Positions 53,904 through 62,037 of a stretch of DNA of 64,000 nucleotides are shown in pieces (the stretch's first letter is position 1; every line of letters begins with the position of its first letter). The stretch is from NCBI RefSeq assembly GCF_003550065.1, contig NZ_QXDC01000004.1, positions 558,001 through 622,000 on the forward strand, given 5' to 3'. The notes under the pieces are model-generated. The model made no database searches. It was given only the letters and a program-made list of their open reading frames with translations, and was not told the DNA's origin. The DNA is from Hephaestia caeni. GTDB taxonomy: Bacteria > Pseudomonadota > Alphaproteobacteria > Sphingomonadales > Sphingomonadaceae. A program made the translations under genes and the position numbers.

Positions 53904-54638
53904 ATGAGCGCGCTGGATATCGTCTGCATCCCCGCGCTCAGCGACAATTATATCTGGCTGGTCCACGACGCGGGCAGCGGCGAGACGATCGTGGTCGATC
54001 CCGCCGAGGCCGAACCGGTGCTCGCCGCTGCCGAGGCGCGCGGGTGGCGCATCGATGCGATCTGGAACACGCACTGGCACCCCGATCACACCGGTGGCAA
54101 CCAGGCGATCAAGGACGCGACCGGCGCCCAGGTCTATGGCCCCGCGGCCGAGGCGGGCAAAATCCCGACGCTCGATCACGGCCTGCGTGAAGGCGATACC
54201 GTGCGGCTCGGCGATCACGTCGCGATCGTGATCGACACCCCTGCGCACACCGCGGGGCACATCAGCTTCCACCTCGCGGGCGACCATATTATCTTCGTCG
54301 GCGACACGTTGTTCGCGATGGGATGCGGCCGGCTGTTCGAGGGCGATGCCGACCAGATGTTCGCCAACATGCAGCGCTTCAAGGCGCTTTCCGACGACAC
54401 GATCGTCTATTGTGCGCACGAATATACGCAATCGAACGGGCGATTTGCGCTCGCGGCGGAACCGGACAACGTTTCGATCGTCGAACGGATGAAACGCGTC
54501 GATGCGGCGCGTGCGCGCGGTGAACCGACCGTGCCGACGACGATCGCGGCGGAGAAGGCCACCAACCCCTTCCTCCGCGCGGCCTCGGCATCGGAATTGA
54601 AGGCCCGTCGCACGGCGAAGGATGGTTTTCGCGGCTGA
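53904..54638 (+). CDS. gloB: Hydroxyacylglutathione hydrolase (glyoxalase II)
   Basis: A 244-residue metallo-beta-lactamase-fold enzyme splitting lactoylglutathione to lactate and glutathione. The binuclear metal motif is THWHPDHTGGN (H57, H59, D61, H62), with further ligands in TPAHTAGHI, FVGDTLFAMGCGRLFEG and CAHEYT. The start at 53904 lies two bases after the gloA stop, so the genes form one unit. Confidence 0.94.
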   Translation: MSALDIVCIPALSDNYIWLVHDAGSGETIVVDPAEAEPVLAAAEARGWRIDAIWNTHWHPDHTGGNQAIKDATGAQVYGPAAEAGKIPTLDHGLREGDTVRLGDHVAIVIDTPAHTAGHISFHLAGDHIIFVGDTLFAMGCGRLFEGDADQMFANMQRFKALSDDTIVYCAHEYTQSNGRFALAAEPDNVSIVERMKRVDAARARGEPTVPTTIAAEKATNPFLRAASASELKARRTAKDGFRG

Positions 54639-54690
54639 CTCCGTCATAGCAATGGAAGCGTTACCGCGAAGGGCCGACATGGAGGTTTTT

Positions 54691-55089
54691 ATGATCCGCA
54701 CTTCCCTGATCGCACTGATGCTGCTCGGCGGGTGCGCCACCGCGCAGAACCAGTCCGCCGAGGCCGACCGCCGCGCCAAGGCCGAAATCCAGATCGCCGA
54801 TGCGCTCAAGGGCCTGACTCCCGGCGAGCCCAAGAGCTGTATCGACCAGACCCGTGTCCAGAACGTCCGCAAGTTCGCGGGCACGATCATCTACGAATAT
54901 TCGCCGCGCGAGAAATATCGCAACAACGTCTCCGACGGCTGCTTCGGGCTGAGCCGGGGCGATATCCTCGTCACCAAGACACCGACCGCGCAGCTCTGCC
55001 GTGGTGAGATCATCACCACCGTATCGCCCGGATCGCGGATTCCGAGCGGAACGTGCGGGCTGGGCGATTTCATCCCCTACAAGAAATGA
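54691..55089 (+). CDS. Cysteine-containing lipoprotein, first of a tandem pair
   Basis: A 132-residue lipoprotein: signal peptide ending in the lipobox LGGC (Cys15), then a globular part with four further cysteines (SCIDQ, DGCFG, QLCRG, GTCGL). It aligns along its whole length with the next gene; shared pieces are QLCR, TVSPGS/TIEPGT, IPS and LG(D/S)F. GGAGG lies just before the ATG at 54691. Unknown function; probably disulfide-bonded in the periplasm. Confidence 0.78.
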   Translation: MIRTSLIALMLLGGCATAQNQSAEADRRAKAEIQIADALKGLTPGEPKSCIDQTRVQNVRKFAGTIIYEYSPREKYRNNVSDGCFGLSRGDILVTKTPTAQLCRGEIITTVSPGSRIPSGTCGLGDFIPYKK

Positions 55090-55097
55090 GGCCCGCG

Positions 55098-55508
55098 ATG
55101 CGCATCACCTTCCCGCTCCTGATCGCCGTGGCCGCGCTGTCGGGCTGCGCCAACGGCCAGTATGAGGAACAGGCCCGCGCCGAGGCGCAGAAGGATCTCG
55201 CCCAGGCACTCGACGGCTATGCCGCGACCGGCAAGACGAGCGACTGCGTCAACCCCCGCAACGTGAGCGGGCCGCAGATCATCGGCAACACCACCTTGCT
55301 CTATCGCGAGACGGGCAGCCGCATCTGGCGCAACGACGTGATCGGCAGTTGCCCGTCGCTGCGCGAGGGCCAGACGGTGATCACCGAGATCAAGAGCGGC
55401 CAATTGTGCCGGAACGACATGTTCCGCACGATCGAGCCGGGCACGAGCATCCCCTCGGCATATTGCCGGCTGGGCAGCTTCACCGAATACAAGCGGGCGA
55501 AGCGTTAG
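55098..55508 (+). CDS. Cysteine-containing lipoprotein, second of a tandem pair
   Basis: A 136-residue lipoprotein with lipobox LSGC (Cys16) and cysteines in DCVNP, GSCPS, QLCRN and AYCRL, at the same relative places as in the preceding gene. It starts eight bases after that gene's stop, so the pair is a tandem duplication in one operon. Divergence is high outside the cysteine positions. Function unknown. Confidence 0.78.
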   Translation: MRITFPLLIAVAALSGCANGQYEEQARAEAQKDLAQALDGYAATGKTSDCVNPRNVSGPQIIGNTTLLYRETGSRIWRNDVIGSCPSLREGQTVITEIKSGQLCRNDMFRTIEPGTSIPSAYCRLGSFTEYKRAKR

Positions 55509-55534
55509 GGGGGCGCTCGAAACGTTCCTAGTGT

Positions 55535-55550
55535 TCCTGCGAAAGCAGGA
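55535..55550. terminator. Small hairpin between convergent lipoprotein and hslU genes
   Basis: TCCTGC-GAAA-GCAGGA with a GNRA-type loop, between two gene ends. It has no T-run, so termination is uncertain; it could be a minimal family-B palindrome. Confidence 0.4.
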
Positions 55551-55553
55551 GCG

Positions 55554-56852
55554 CTACAGCACGAAGCGGCTCAGATCGGTGTTGCGGGCGATGCTCGCGA
55601 GCTGCTTGTCGACATAGGCGGCGTCGATCGTCAGCGTGGTGCCGGCGCGGTTCTCGGCCTCGAAGCTGATTTCCTCGAGCAGCTTTTCGAGCACCGTCTG
55701 GAGACGCCGGGCGCCGATATTTTCGACCTGCGCGTTCACCTCGGCCGCGATCCGCGCGATCGCCTTGATACCGTCCTCGGCGAAATCCACGTCCACGCCC
55801 TCGGTGCCGATCAGCGCCTTGTATTGCTGCGGCAACGACGCCTTGGTGTCCGAGAGGATGGCGACGAAATCGTCCTCGGTCAGCGCGGCCAGCTCGACAC
55901 GGATCGGCAGGCGCCCCTGAAGCTCGGGCAGCAGATCGCTGGGCTTGGCGATGTGGAAAGCGCCCGACGCGATGAACAGGATGTGGTCGGTCTTCATCGG
56001 GCCGTATTTGGTCGAGACGGTGGTGCCCTCGATCAGCGGCAGCAGATCGCGCTGGACGCCCTCGCGGCTGACTGAGCCGCCACGCACGTCGGAGACCGCG
56101 ATCTTGTCGATCTCGTCGAGGAAGACGATGCCGTTCTCCTCGGCGTCGGCCAGCGCGACGCGGCTGACCTCGTCTTGGTCGAGCCGGGCGTCAGCCTCTT
56201 CCTCGACCAGCTTCTCCCACGCCGACGCGACGGTGAGCTTGCGGCGCTTCTTCTGCCCGCCACCGAACGCCTTGCCCATCATATCCGACAGGTTGATCAT
56301 CCCGACCGAGCCGCCGCCGGGGATTTCGAACGGCATCTGCGGCTGGACGTCCAGCTCCAGCTCGATCTCCTTGTCGTTGAGATGACCATCGAAGAAGCGC
56401 TGGCGGAACGCTTCGCGCGTCGCGGCGGAGGCGTCCTTGCCCGTCAGCGCGTCGAGCAGGCGGTTCACCGCCGCATCTTCGGCCTTGTCCTTGACTGCGG
56501 CGCGGCGGCGTTCCTTCTCGAGCCGGATGGCTTCTTCGACCAGATCGCGCGCGATCTGTTCGACGTCGCGGCCGACATAGCCCACCTCGGTGAACTTGGT
56601 CGCCTCGACCTTGACGAAGGGCGCGTCGGCGAGCTTGGCCAGCCGCCGCGAAATCTCGGTCTTGCCGCAGCCGGTGGGGCCGATCATCAGGATGTTCTTG
56701 GGCGTCACCTCGTCGCGCAGATCGGCGTCGAGCTGCTGTCGGCGCCAGCGGTTGCGCAGCGCAACGGCGACCGCGCGCTTGGCGTCCTGCTGGCCGATGA
56801 TATGCTCGTCCAATGCGGCGACGATGGTCTTGGGCGTAAGCTTGTCGTTCAT
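55554..56852 (-). CDS. hslU: ATP-dependent protease ATPase subunit HslU
   Basis: The AAA+ unfoldase of the HslUV protease, 432 residues. Walker A is GPTGCGKT (58-65), Walker B is in [14 protein letters not shown], the pore loop is GYVGRD, and the HslU-type C-terminus ends [11 protein letters not shown]. It works with HslV, whose gene is 1.3 kb upstream on the same strand, separated by a flavin oxidoreductase gene instead of being adjacent. Confidence 0.96.
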   Translation of the reverse strand: MNDKLTPKTIVAALDEHIIGQQDAKRAVAVALRNRWRRQQLDADLRDEVTPKNILMIGPTGCGKTEISRRLAKLADAPFVKVEATKFTEVGYVGRDVEQIARDLVEEAIRLEKERRRAAVKDKAEDAAVNRLLDALTGKDASAATREAFRQRFFDGHLNDKEIELELDVQPQMPFEIPGGGSVGMINLSDMMGKAFGGGQKKRRKLTVASAWEKLVEEEADARLDQDEVSRVALADAEENGIVFLDEIDKIAVSDVRGGSVSREGVQRDLLPLIEGTTVSTKYGPMKTDHILFIASGAFHIAKPSDLLPELQGRLPIRVELAALTEDDFVAILSDTKASLPQQYKALIGTEGVDVDFAEDGIKAIARIAAEVNAQVENIGARRLQTVLEKLLEEISFEAENRAGTTLTIDAAYVDKQLASIARNTDLSRFVL

Positions 56853-56906
56853 TCTTCTCTCAAGGGAAAGGGGTTGTCCGGCATATCGGATGCGCGCCGG
56901 CGTGGA

Positions 56907-58076
56907 TCAACCGCAGCGGATACCGGCGGCGATATCGGCGTGGAGCGACAGCAGCGCATCGGTCGTCGCGGGATCGACCTCGGTCGACCAATTGCCATAG
57001 CCGGCGGTGCCGCCGAGGATGATCCCGTCGCTGCGCGAGAACATGTACATGCCCCGGCTGGTCTCGAGCGCGTAATCGACCTCGGGCTGGGGCAGCAGCA
57101 CCGCGAGTTGACCGCGCATCGGCTGCAACTCGGTATCGCCGAACAGCCGGTTCGAGCCCAGGCCGGTGCAGTTGAAGACCAGTGCCTCGGGAAGCGCCAG
57201 GATATCGGCGGGCGTGTGGAAATCGCGCACCACGATGCGTCCGCCCGCCAGCCGGATGTCGCGCAGCAACGCGCGCAGCAGGCGCGGCGGCTCGATCATC
57301 ATGCCGGTGAAGCGGCTGACATAGGGGCTGCTGAAACCATAAGTGCCGGGCGGCAGCAGCGTCGATTCGGGCAGCATCCCGGCGATCAGGCGATCGGTTC
57401 GGCTGGCGCTGGGGGGCGAGGACGAAAGCTGGTAGTTGGTCATCCAGCGCACGCCGTAATCGTCGCCGATCATGATCTGGTAGCGCTGGTAGGCATAGGA
57501 GGCGGCGGCGGTGAGTTGCGCCTCGAACGCGGGGGTGATCGCGTCGCCATCGTAAAGCAGCGACGGATACCATTGCCCGCCGGCGATGTTCGAGGTCGTC
57601 TGCGGCGGCAATTTGGCGGCGTAGATCGTGACGGGAAACCCCGCCTCCTGCACCAGCCGCGCGGTAGTGAGCCCGACCACGCCCGCACCGATCACCGCGA
57701 CCGGGCCGGCATGGCCCTGCAACCCCAGATCGGTGGCGAGGCGTGAGGTGCCCCAGCCCAGCGTGATGCCCGCGCCGCCGTGGCCGTAATTATGGACGAG
57801 GCGCTTGGGCCCAAGCACCTCGGCGCGGACGACGAAGCCCGACGGACGATAGGGGCGCAGGCCCACGAGCGTGCGGATCAGGCGATCGCGGGAAACCTTG
57901 ACGCGCGGCAGGCAGGCGGGGCGCGGCGTGAGCGGTTGGGCGACGGTGGCGGCGCAACCGGGCAGCGCGAGCGTGGCCCCGGCGGCGAGGAGGGTGCGCC
58001 TCTCCCAGATATTCCTTCCCCGGCGCAGGCCGGGGTCCAGATGGGAGACGATTGCCGATCGGGCGGTTCGCTCCAT
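56907..58076 (-). CDS. FAD-dependent D-amino-acid-oxidase-like oxidoreductase, probable lipoprotein
   Basis: A 389-residue flavoprotein with the dinucleotide motif VAVIGAGVVGLTTARL (about 127-142) and the DAO-type C-terminus GIILGGTAGYGNWSTEVD. The N-terminus has an export signal, ERRTLLAAGATLALPGC, with a lipobox at Cys41 and a possible twin-arginine feature, so it is probably envelope-bound. Residues about 8-22 are encoded by the edge of palindrome C3. The best start, ATG 58076 with AAGGCGG upstream, lies inside that element. The gene sits between hslV and hslU. Confidence 0.8.
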   Translation of the reverse strand: MERTARSAIVSHLDPGLRRGRNIWERRTLLAAGATLALPGCAATVAQPLTPRPACLPRVKVSRDRLIRTLVGLRPYRPSGFVVRAEVLGPKRLVHNYGHGGAGITLGWGTSRLATDLGLQGHAGPVAVIGAGVVGLTTARLVQEAGFPVTIYAAKLPPQTTSNIAGGQWYPSLLYDGDAITPAFEAQLTAAASYAYQRYQIMIGDDYGVRWMTNYQLSSSPPSASRTDRLIAGMLPESTLLPPGTYGFSSPYVSRFTGMMIEPPRLLRALLRDIRLAGGRIVVRDFHTPADILALPEALVFNCTGLGSNRLFGDTELQPMRGQLAVLLPQPEVDYALETSRGMYMFSRSDGIILGGTAGYGNWSTEVDPATTDALLSLHADIAAGIRCG

Positions 58077-58120
58077 TATTGCCGCCTTCCCAACGGGGCC
58101 CCGGCCTGCGCCGGGGAGGT
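58015..58120. repeat. Palindromic element C3 overlapping the oxidoreductase start
   Basis: About 106 bases: CCCCGGCGCAGGCCGGGG at the left and CCCCGGCCTGCGCCGGGG at the right, each a small hairpin, forming a larger inverted pair. The start codon of the flavin oxidoreductase lies in its centre. Confidence 0.82.
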
Positions 58121-58148
58121 GGGTTGGGAAGGGGATTGTCGAACACGC

Positions 58149-58703
58149 TCACGCATCGCTGGCGAGCGTCTCGATGGTGAGGTTCTCGTTGGTGTAGACG
58201 CAGATTTCGGCGGCGATCTTCATTGCCCGCCTGGCAAGCGTTTCGGCATCGGGTTCATATTCGGCGAGCGCGCGCGCCGCGGCGAGCGCGTAATTGCCGC
58301 CCGATCCGATCGCGGCGATCCCCGCTTCGGGTTCGAGCACGTCACCGTTGCCGGTGAGGATCAGGGTGGTGTCCTTGTCCGCGACGATCATCAGCGCTTC
58401 CAAATTGCGCAGATATTTGTCGGTGCGCCAATCCTTCGCGAGTTCGACCGCCGCGCGCATCAGATGGCCCTGATGGCGTTCGAGCTTGGTCTCCAGCCGT
58501 TCGAGAAGCGTGAAGGCGTCGGCGGTGGCGCCGGCGAACCCCGCGATCACCTTGCCGTCGCCGAGCTGGCGGACCTTGCGGGCGTTGGGCTTCATCACCG
58601 TCTGCCCCATCGAGACCTGCCCGTCGCCGGCGATCACGACCTTGCCGCCCTTGCGTACCGACACGATCGTCGTACCGTGCCACTTCATGTCATTCGCAGT
58701 CAT
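58149..58703 (-). CDS. hslV: ATP-dependent protease peptidase subunit HslV
   Basis: Proteasome-like threonine peptidase of 184 residues. The short propeptide ends in KWHG and the mature N-terminus is [20 protein letters not shown], with the catalytic Thr exposed after cleavage. [19 protein letters not shown] and [14 protein letters not shown] are family blocks. Start MTANDM at 58703 or MKWHG at 58688; neither has a good ribosome site. A heat-shock-type promoter just upstream would give a leaderless or nearly leaderless transcript. Confidence 0.95.
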   Translation of the reverse strand: MTANDMKWHGTTIVSVRKGGKVVIAGDGQVSMGQTVMKPNARKVRQLGDGKVIAGFAGATADAFTLLERLETKLERHQGHLMRAAVELAKDWRTDKYLRNLEALMIVADKDTTLILTGNGDVLEPEAGIAAIGSGGNYALAAARALAEYEPDAETLARRAMKIAAEICVYTNENLTIETLASDA

Positions 58704-58710
58704 GGCATGG

Positions 58711-58740
58711 TATATGGGCGAGAGCGCCGCGTGCCGCAAT
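58711..58740 (-). promoter_or_regulatory. Candidate RpoH (heat-shock) promoter of hslV
   Basis: On the minus strand ATTG (58740-58737), 18 bases, then CCCATATA (58718-58711), which fits the CCCCATNTA-type -10 of sigma32. The -35 is weaker. The start codon at 58703 is eight bases past the -10. Confidence 0.5.
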
Positions 58741-58826
58741 CGCGGGGGCGCTGTCGAGTTCGTCCAATCCTCATCCGCCGCAAGCGGGCACGCTGGAGAC
58801 AGCATCGAAACGACGAGAGGGGCATC

Positions 58827-60017
58827 ATGGCGACAAATCCGGAAAATCTGCAACCGATCGGCGACAGCCGGGGCATGGCCGACCGCATCAAGCGCATCCT
58901 GCTGCAACCCAAGGCCGAATGGCCCATCATCGATACCGAGGCGACGACGACGGGCGCGCTGCTCAAGGGCTGGGTGGCACCGCTCGCCGCGATCGGACCG
59001 GTCGCCGGGCTGATCGGCGCGCTGACCTTCGGCTATGGCGGGCTCGGATTCCACTATCGCCCGAGCATCGGCGGCGCGATCACCACCGCGATCATCGCCT
59101 ATATCATGGCGTTCGTCGGCGTGTGGGTGCTCGCGTGGATCATCAACGCGCTCGCCCCCACGTTCGAGGCGACCAAAAACCCCATCCAGGCGATGAAGGT
59201 CGCGGCCTATTCGGCGACCGCGGCATGGGTCGCGGGCGTCTTCCAGATCGTGCCGAACCTCGGCTGGATCGGCGCGATCCTGGGGCTCTACAGCCTCTAC
59301 CTGCTCTACCTCGGCCTGCCGATCCTGATGAAGGCGCCCGCGGCCAAGGCGATGGCGTACACGCTGGCGACGATCGTCGCGGCGATCGTGCTGTTCGTCG
59401 TCATCGGCGCGATCACCGCCGCGCTCACCACGCGGATCATTCCGCCGGCGGTGCCCACCCTGGGGTCGACCGGCGGCACCGTGACCGTGCCCGGGGGCGG
59501 CACGCTCGATCTCGGCAAGCTCGACGCCGCCGCCAAGAAGATGGAGGAGACGACGAAGAAGATGCAATCGGGCGAGGTCAAGCCGATCGCGCCCGACGCG
59601 CTCCAGGCGATGCTGCCCGCCAGCATCGCCGGGTGGACCCGCACCGAAATATCGAGCCGGGGCGGTGCCGCAGGCGGCATCGGCGGCAGCAATGCCGAGG
59701 CGCATTACAGCGCGGGCGACCAGGCGTTCACGCTCTCGATCACCGATGCCGGCGCGCTGGGCGCGTTGGCGACGATGGGCGGCGCGCTTTCCGGCCAATC
59801 GAGCCGCCAGACCGAGACCGGCTACGAAAAGAGTGCGATCGAGAACGGCAATGCAGTGAGCGAGAAATGGGACAATGCCGACAAGAGCGGCAGCTATTCG
59901 ACCGTGATCGCCAGCCGGTTCGCGGTATCGGCCGAGGGCGACGCACCGTCGATCGATACCTTGAAACAGGCGGTGGCGGCGGTCGACGCGGGCAAGCTCG
60001 CCGCGCTGGCGCAATAG
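58827..60017 (+). CDS. Yip1-family membrane protein
   Basis: A 396-residue protein. The first half (about 25-200) is a Yip1-type membrane domain with five helices, beginning [20 protein letters not shown], the usual entry of bacterial Yip1 proteins. The second half is a soluble domain with [20 protein letters not shown] and [15 protein letters not shown]. Function unknown; the soluble part may be periplasmic. GAGAGGGG precedes the ATG. It is divergent from hslV. Confidence 0.83.
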   Translation: MATNPENLQPIGDSRGMADRIKRILLQPKAEWPIIDTEATTTGALLKGWVAPLAAIGPVAGLIGALTFGYGGLGFHYRPSIGGAITTAIIAYIMAFVGVWVLAWIINALAPTFEATKNPIQAMKVAAYSATAAWVAGVFQIVPNLGWIGAILGLYSLYLLYLGLPILMKAPAAKAMAYTLATIVAAIVLFVVIGAITAALTTRIIPPAVPTLGSTGGTVTVPGGGTLDLGKLDAAAKKMEETTKKMQSGEVKPIAPDALQAMLPASIAGWTRTEISSRGGAAGGIGGSNAEAHYSAGDQAFTLSITDAGALGALATMGGALSGQSSRQTETGYEKSAIENGNAVSEKWDNADKSGSYSTVIASRFAVSAEGDAPSIDTLKQAVAAVDAGKLAALAQ

Positions 60018-60041
60018 GGGCGCGGATATTCATCGTCACGG

Positions 60042-60139
60042 TCGCCCTCACCCTTCCCACTCGGCTGCGCCGAGCGGGCCCCTTCCCTCTCCCGGCGGGA
60101 GAGGGAGGGAGGCGCGAAGCGCCGGAAGGGGGAGGGCGA
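60042..60139. repeat. Palindromic element C4
   Basis: About 98 bases: left end TCGCCCTCACCCTTCCC, right end GGAAGGGGGAGGGCGA, with inner stems GGCTGCGCCGAGC and CCCTCTCCCGGCGGGAGAGGG. It lies between the Yip1 gene and the holin gene (convergent). Confidence 0.78.
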
Positions 60140-60152
60140 ACCCCGGCCGCTA

Positions 60153-60566
60153 TTATTTGTCGATACCCTTCGCCTTACCCCACTGGCGCGCGGCGGTGTA
60201 ACCGAGATAACCGGTGCCGAAGAGCGCGTAGAGCGGTTCCGGGATGCCGGCGAGATAGGCGTTCATACCCTCTGCGATCGCGCGCGCCATTTCCGGCCGG
60301 ACCGCGGCGATCAGCCCCATCGGGATCGACCAGAGCAACAGCGCGTACATGACGTAAAGGAAGCTCGGGCGCGCGCGGCTGGTCCACGGATCGGCCGCCT
60401 GTGCTTCGGCGATGATCGCGGAGAGCTGCGCCTTGACGCCTTCAAGCTCCTGCGCGCCTTGCAGCTCGATCAGCTTGAGCTTGGCCTCGTCGCGCGCCTT
60501 GGGATCGGGGATGATCTTGTCGATGAGCCCTGCGATCGGGCCGATGATGCCGTCCAAAATGCTCAT
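60153..60566 (-). CDS. Holin of the three-helix phage type
   Basis: A 137-residue protein like the 3TM phage/GTA holins: start MSILDGIIGPIAGLIDKIIP, a charged coiled part (KARDEAKLKLIELQ), then membrane segments around YVMYALLLWSIPMGLIA and YALFGTGYLGYTAARQW. Holins make holes that let an endolysin reach the cell wall. It lies 51 bases after the endolysin gene. No head, tail or integrase genes are nearby. Confidence 0.8.
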   Translation of the reverse strand: MSILDGIIGPIAGLIDKIIPDPKARDEAKLKLIELQGAQELEGVKAQLSAIIAEAQAADPWTSRARPSFLYVMYALLLWSIPMGLIAAVRPEMARAIAEGMNAYLAGIPEPLYALFGTGYLGYTAARQWGKAKGIDK

Positions 60567-60617
60567 GATCGTTCCTATGGTTGCAAGTGAAGTGGAGAAA
60601 GTGGAGAGCGTCGCGCG

Positions 60618-61160
60618 CTATGAACCGATCCGGTTCGCGAGCCAGCCGTAGAGGAATACCTCGTTCGCGGGACGGGTTTCGGCGAGATCGAGATAGCGCG
60701 CGCCCTGGAGCGCCTCGACGGCCTTGACGAGCACCGCCTCGCCCGCCGCCCCGCGCCGTGCGAGGAAACCGTCGAGGGCGGCGAGCGTCGCCGGGCCGAT
60801 CGCGCCGTCGCGCGCGATGTCGGGATAATCGCGCGCGCCGCGATTGAGCGCGTTGAGCGCGCGCTGGAGGAAGCCGCCGGCAACCGCAGGCCCCATGTTG
60901 ACGCCGGTATCGAACAATTCCGCCGCAAGCGCAGGTGCACGTGCCGCCACTGCGTCGAAACGCGGCCGCAGCCAATAAAGCCGTCGGTAGATCGCCACCG
61001 CCTCATCGCGCGGGAACGTGCGCATCGCGCCCGCATAACCGCGCTGGCGCGCCACCTTTTCGGTGATGCCCCAGCGCGTTGCACCGCCGCGATCGGCGGG
61101 ATCGTCGACATAGCCGCCTTCACGCGCGATCACCGCCTCGATCAGATCATCGATCGTCAT
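60618..61160 (-). CDS. Endolysin, glycoside hydrolase family 108 (N-acetylmuramidase)
   Basis: A 180-residue muramidase that cuts peptidoglycan. The GH108 motif is complete: REGGYVDDPADRGGATRWGIT, with the catalytic glutamate E14. The C-terminal half has the peptidoglycan-binding-like GAIGPATLAALDGF. There is no signal peptide, so release needs the neighbouring holin. The start at 61160 has GGGGAGA upstream. A perfect hairpin immediately before it could hide this site. The pair resembles lysis cassettes of prophages and gene transfer agents. Confidence 0.87.
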   Translation of the reverse strand: MTIDDLIEAVIAREGGYVDDPADRGGATRWGITEKVARQRGYAGAMRTFPRDEAVAIYRRLYWLRPRFDAVAARAPALAAELFDTGVNMGPAVAGGFLQRALNALNRGARDYPDIARDGAIGPATLAALDGFLARRGAAGEAVLVKAVEALQGARYLDLAETRPANEVFLYGWLANRIGS

Positions 61161-61170
61161 GCCCGTCTCC

Positions 61171-61197
61171 CCAAATAGGCACACATAACCTATTTGG
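61171..61197 (-). promoter_or_regulatory. Perfect 9-base dyad in the endolysin leader
   Basis: CCAAATAGG, nine bases, CCTATTTGG. In the endolysin mRNA the right arm ends in the first bases of the GGGGAG ribosome site, so a hairpin would limit translation. As DNA it could be a repressor site in the divergent region shared with the SDR gene. Confidence 0.62.
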
Positions 61198-61266
61198 TTC
61201 TTGTAGGACAGCGCGATGCCCGCAACCGTCGGCCCATTGGTGCGTTCCCCAATCCAAGGAGACATT

Positions 61267-62037
61267 ATGGGCAACACACGGTGCGTCGTGGTGACCGGCG
61301 CGGAATCGGGGATCGGGGCGGCCTGCGCGGCCGCGTTCGGCGCGGCGGGCGACGATGTCGCCGTCTTTTATTACCGGGACGAGGGCAAGGCGCAGGCGAC
61401 CGCCGACGCGGTGACCGCCGCGGGCGGGCGCGCCAGAACGGTGCAATGCGCGGTCGATGACGAAGCGTCGGTCGAGGCGGCCTTCACCGCGGCCGAGGCG
61501 GCGTTCGGGCCGGCATCGGTCGTGGTCAATTCGGCTGGGGTCAACATGGCGGGCGTGCCGCTCCGCGAGATGACCGCCGACCGCTGGCGGGCAACGATCG
61601 CCACCGACCTGACCGGCGCGTTCCTAGTTTCGCGGCGCTTCCTGAAAGGACGCGGCGAATCGCCCCCGCCGGCAGCGCTGATCCACATCTCATCGATCCA
61701 TGCCGAGGTGGTGCGCGCCGGCGGCGCCGATTATTGCGCGGCTAAGGGTGGGCTCACCAAACTGGTGCAGACGCTGGCGATCGAGGAGGCGGCGCGCGGC
61801 ATCCGCGTCAACGCGATCCGGCCAGGCATGATCCTGACGCCGATGAACGCGCGCGCGGTGGCGGATGCCGACTATCGGGCGAGCCTGGAGAAGAACATCC
61901 CGATGCGGCGCGCCGGGCGCCCCGAGGAGGTGGCGGCGATGGCGCGCTGGCTGGCCTCGGACGAGGCGGCCTATGTGACCGGCGCGTCGTTCACGATCGA
62001 CGGCGGGCTCTCGCTGCTGCTGGGACAGGGCGCATGA
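61267..62037 (+). CDS. Short-chain dehydrogenase/reductase, glucose-dehydrogenase-like
   Basis: A 256-residue SDR with the cofactor loop TGAESGIGAA (about 10-19), NSAGVN in the middle, the catalytic serine in HISSIHAE and the YxxxK pair in DYCAAKGG. It ends GASFTIDGGLSLLL, as in glucose 1-dehydrogenase and 3-oxoacyl-reductase relatives. AAGGAG lies seven bases before ATG 61267. Its stop overlaps the start of the GH130-type gene, suggesting sugar oxidation. Confidence 0.88.
   Translation: MGNTRCVVVTGAESGIGAACAAAFGAAGDDVAVFYYRDEGKAQATADAVTAAGGRARTVQCAVDDEASVEAAFTAAEAAFGPASVVVNSAGVNMAGVPLREMTADRWRATIATDLTGAFLVSRRFLKGRGESPPPAALIHISSIHAEVVRAGGADYCAAKGGLTKLVQTLAIEEAARGIRVNAIRPGMILTPMNARAVADADYRASLEKNIPMRRAGRPEEVAAMARWLASDEAAYVTGASFTIDGGLSLLLGQGA

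Noticed and set aside
57780-58826. Upstream extension of the Yip1 gene into a 745-codon frame
   Set aside because: The extension runs opposite hslV and the oxidoreductase; a good ribosome site and family-like start exist at 58827.
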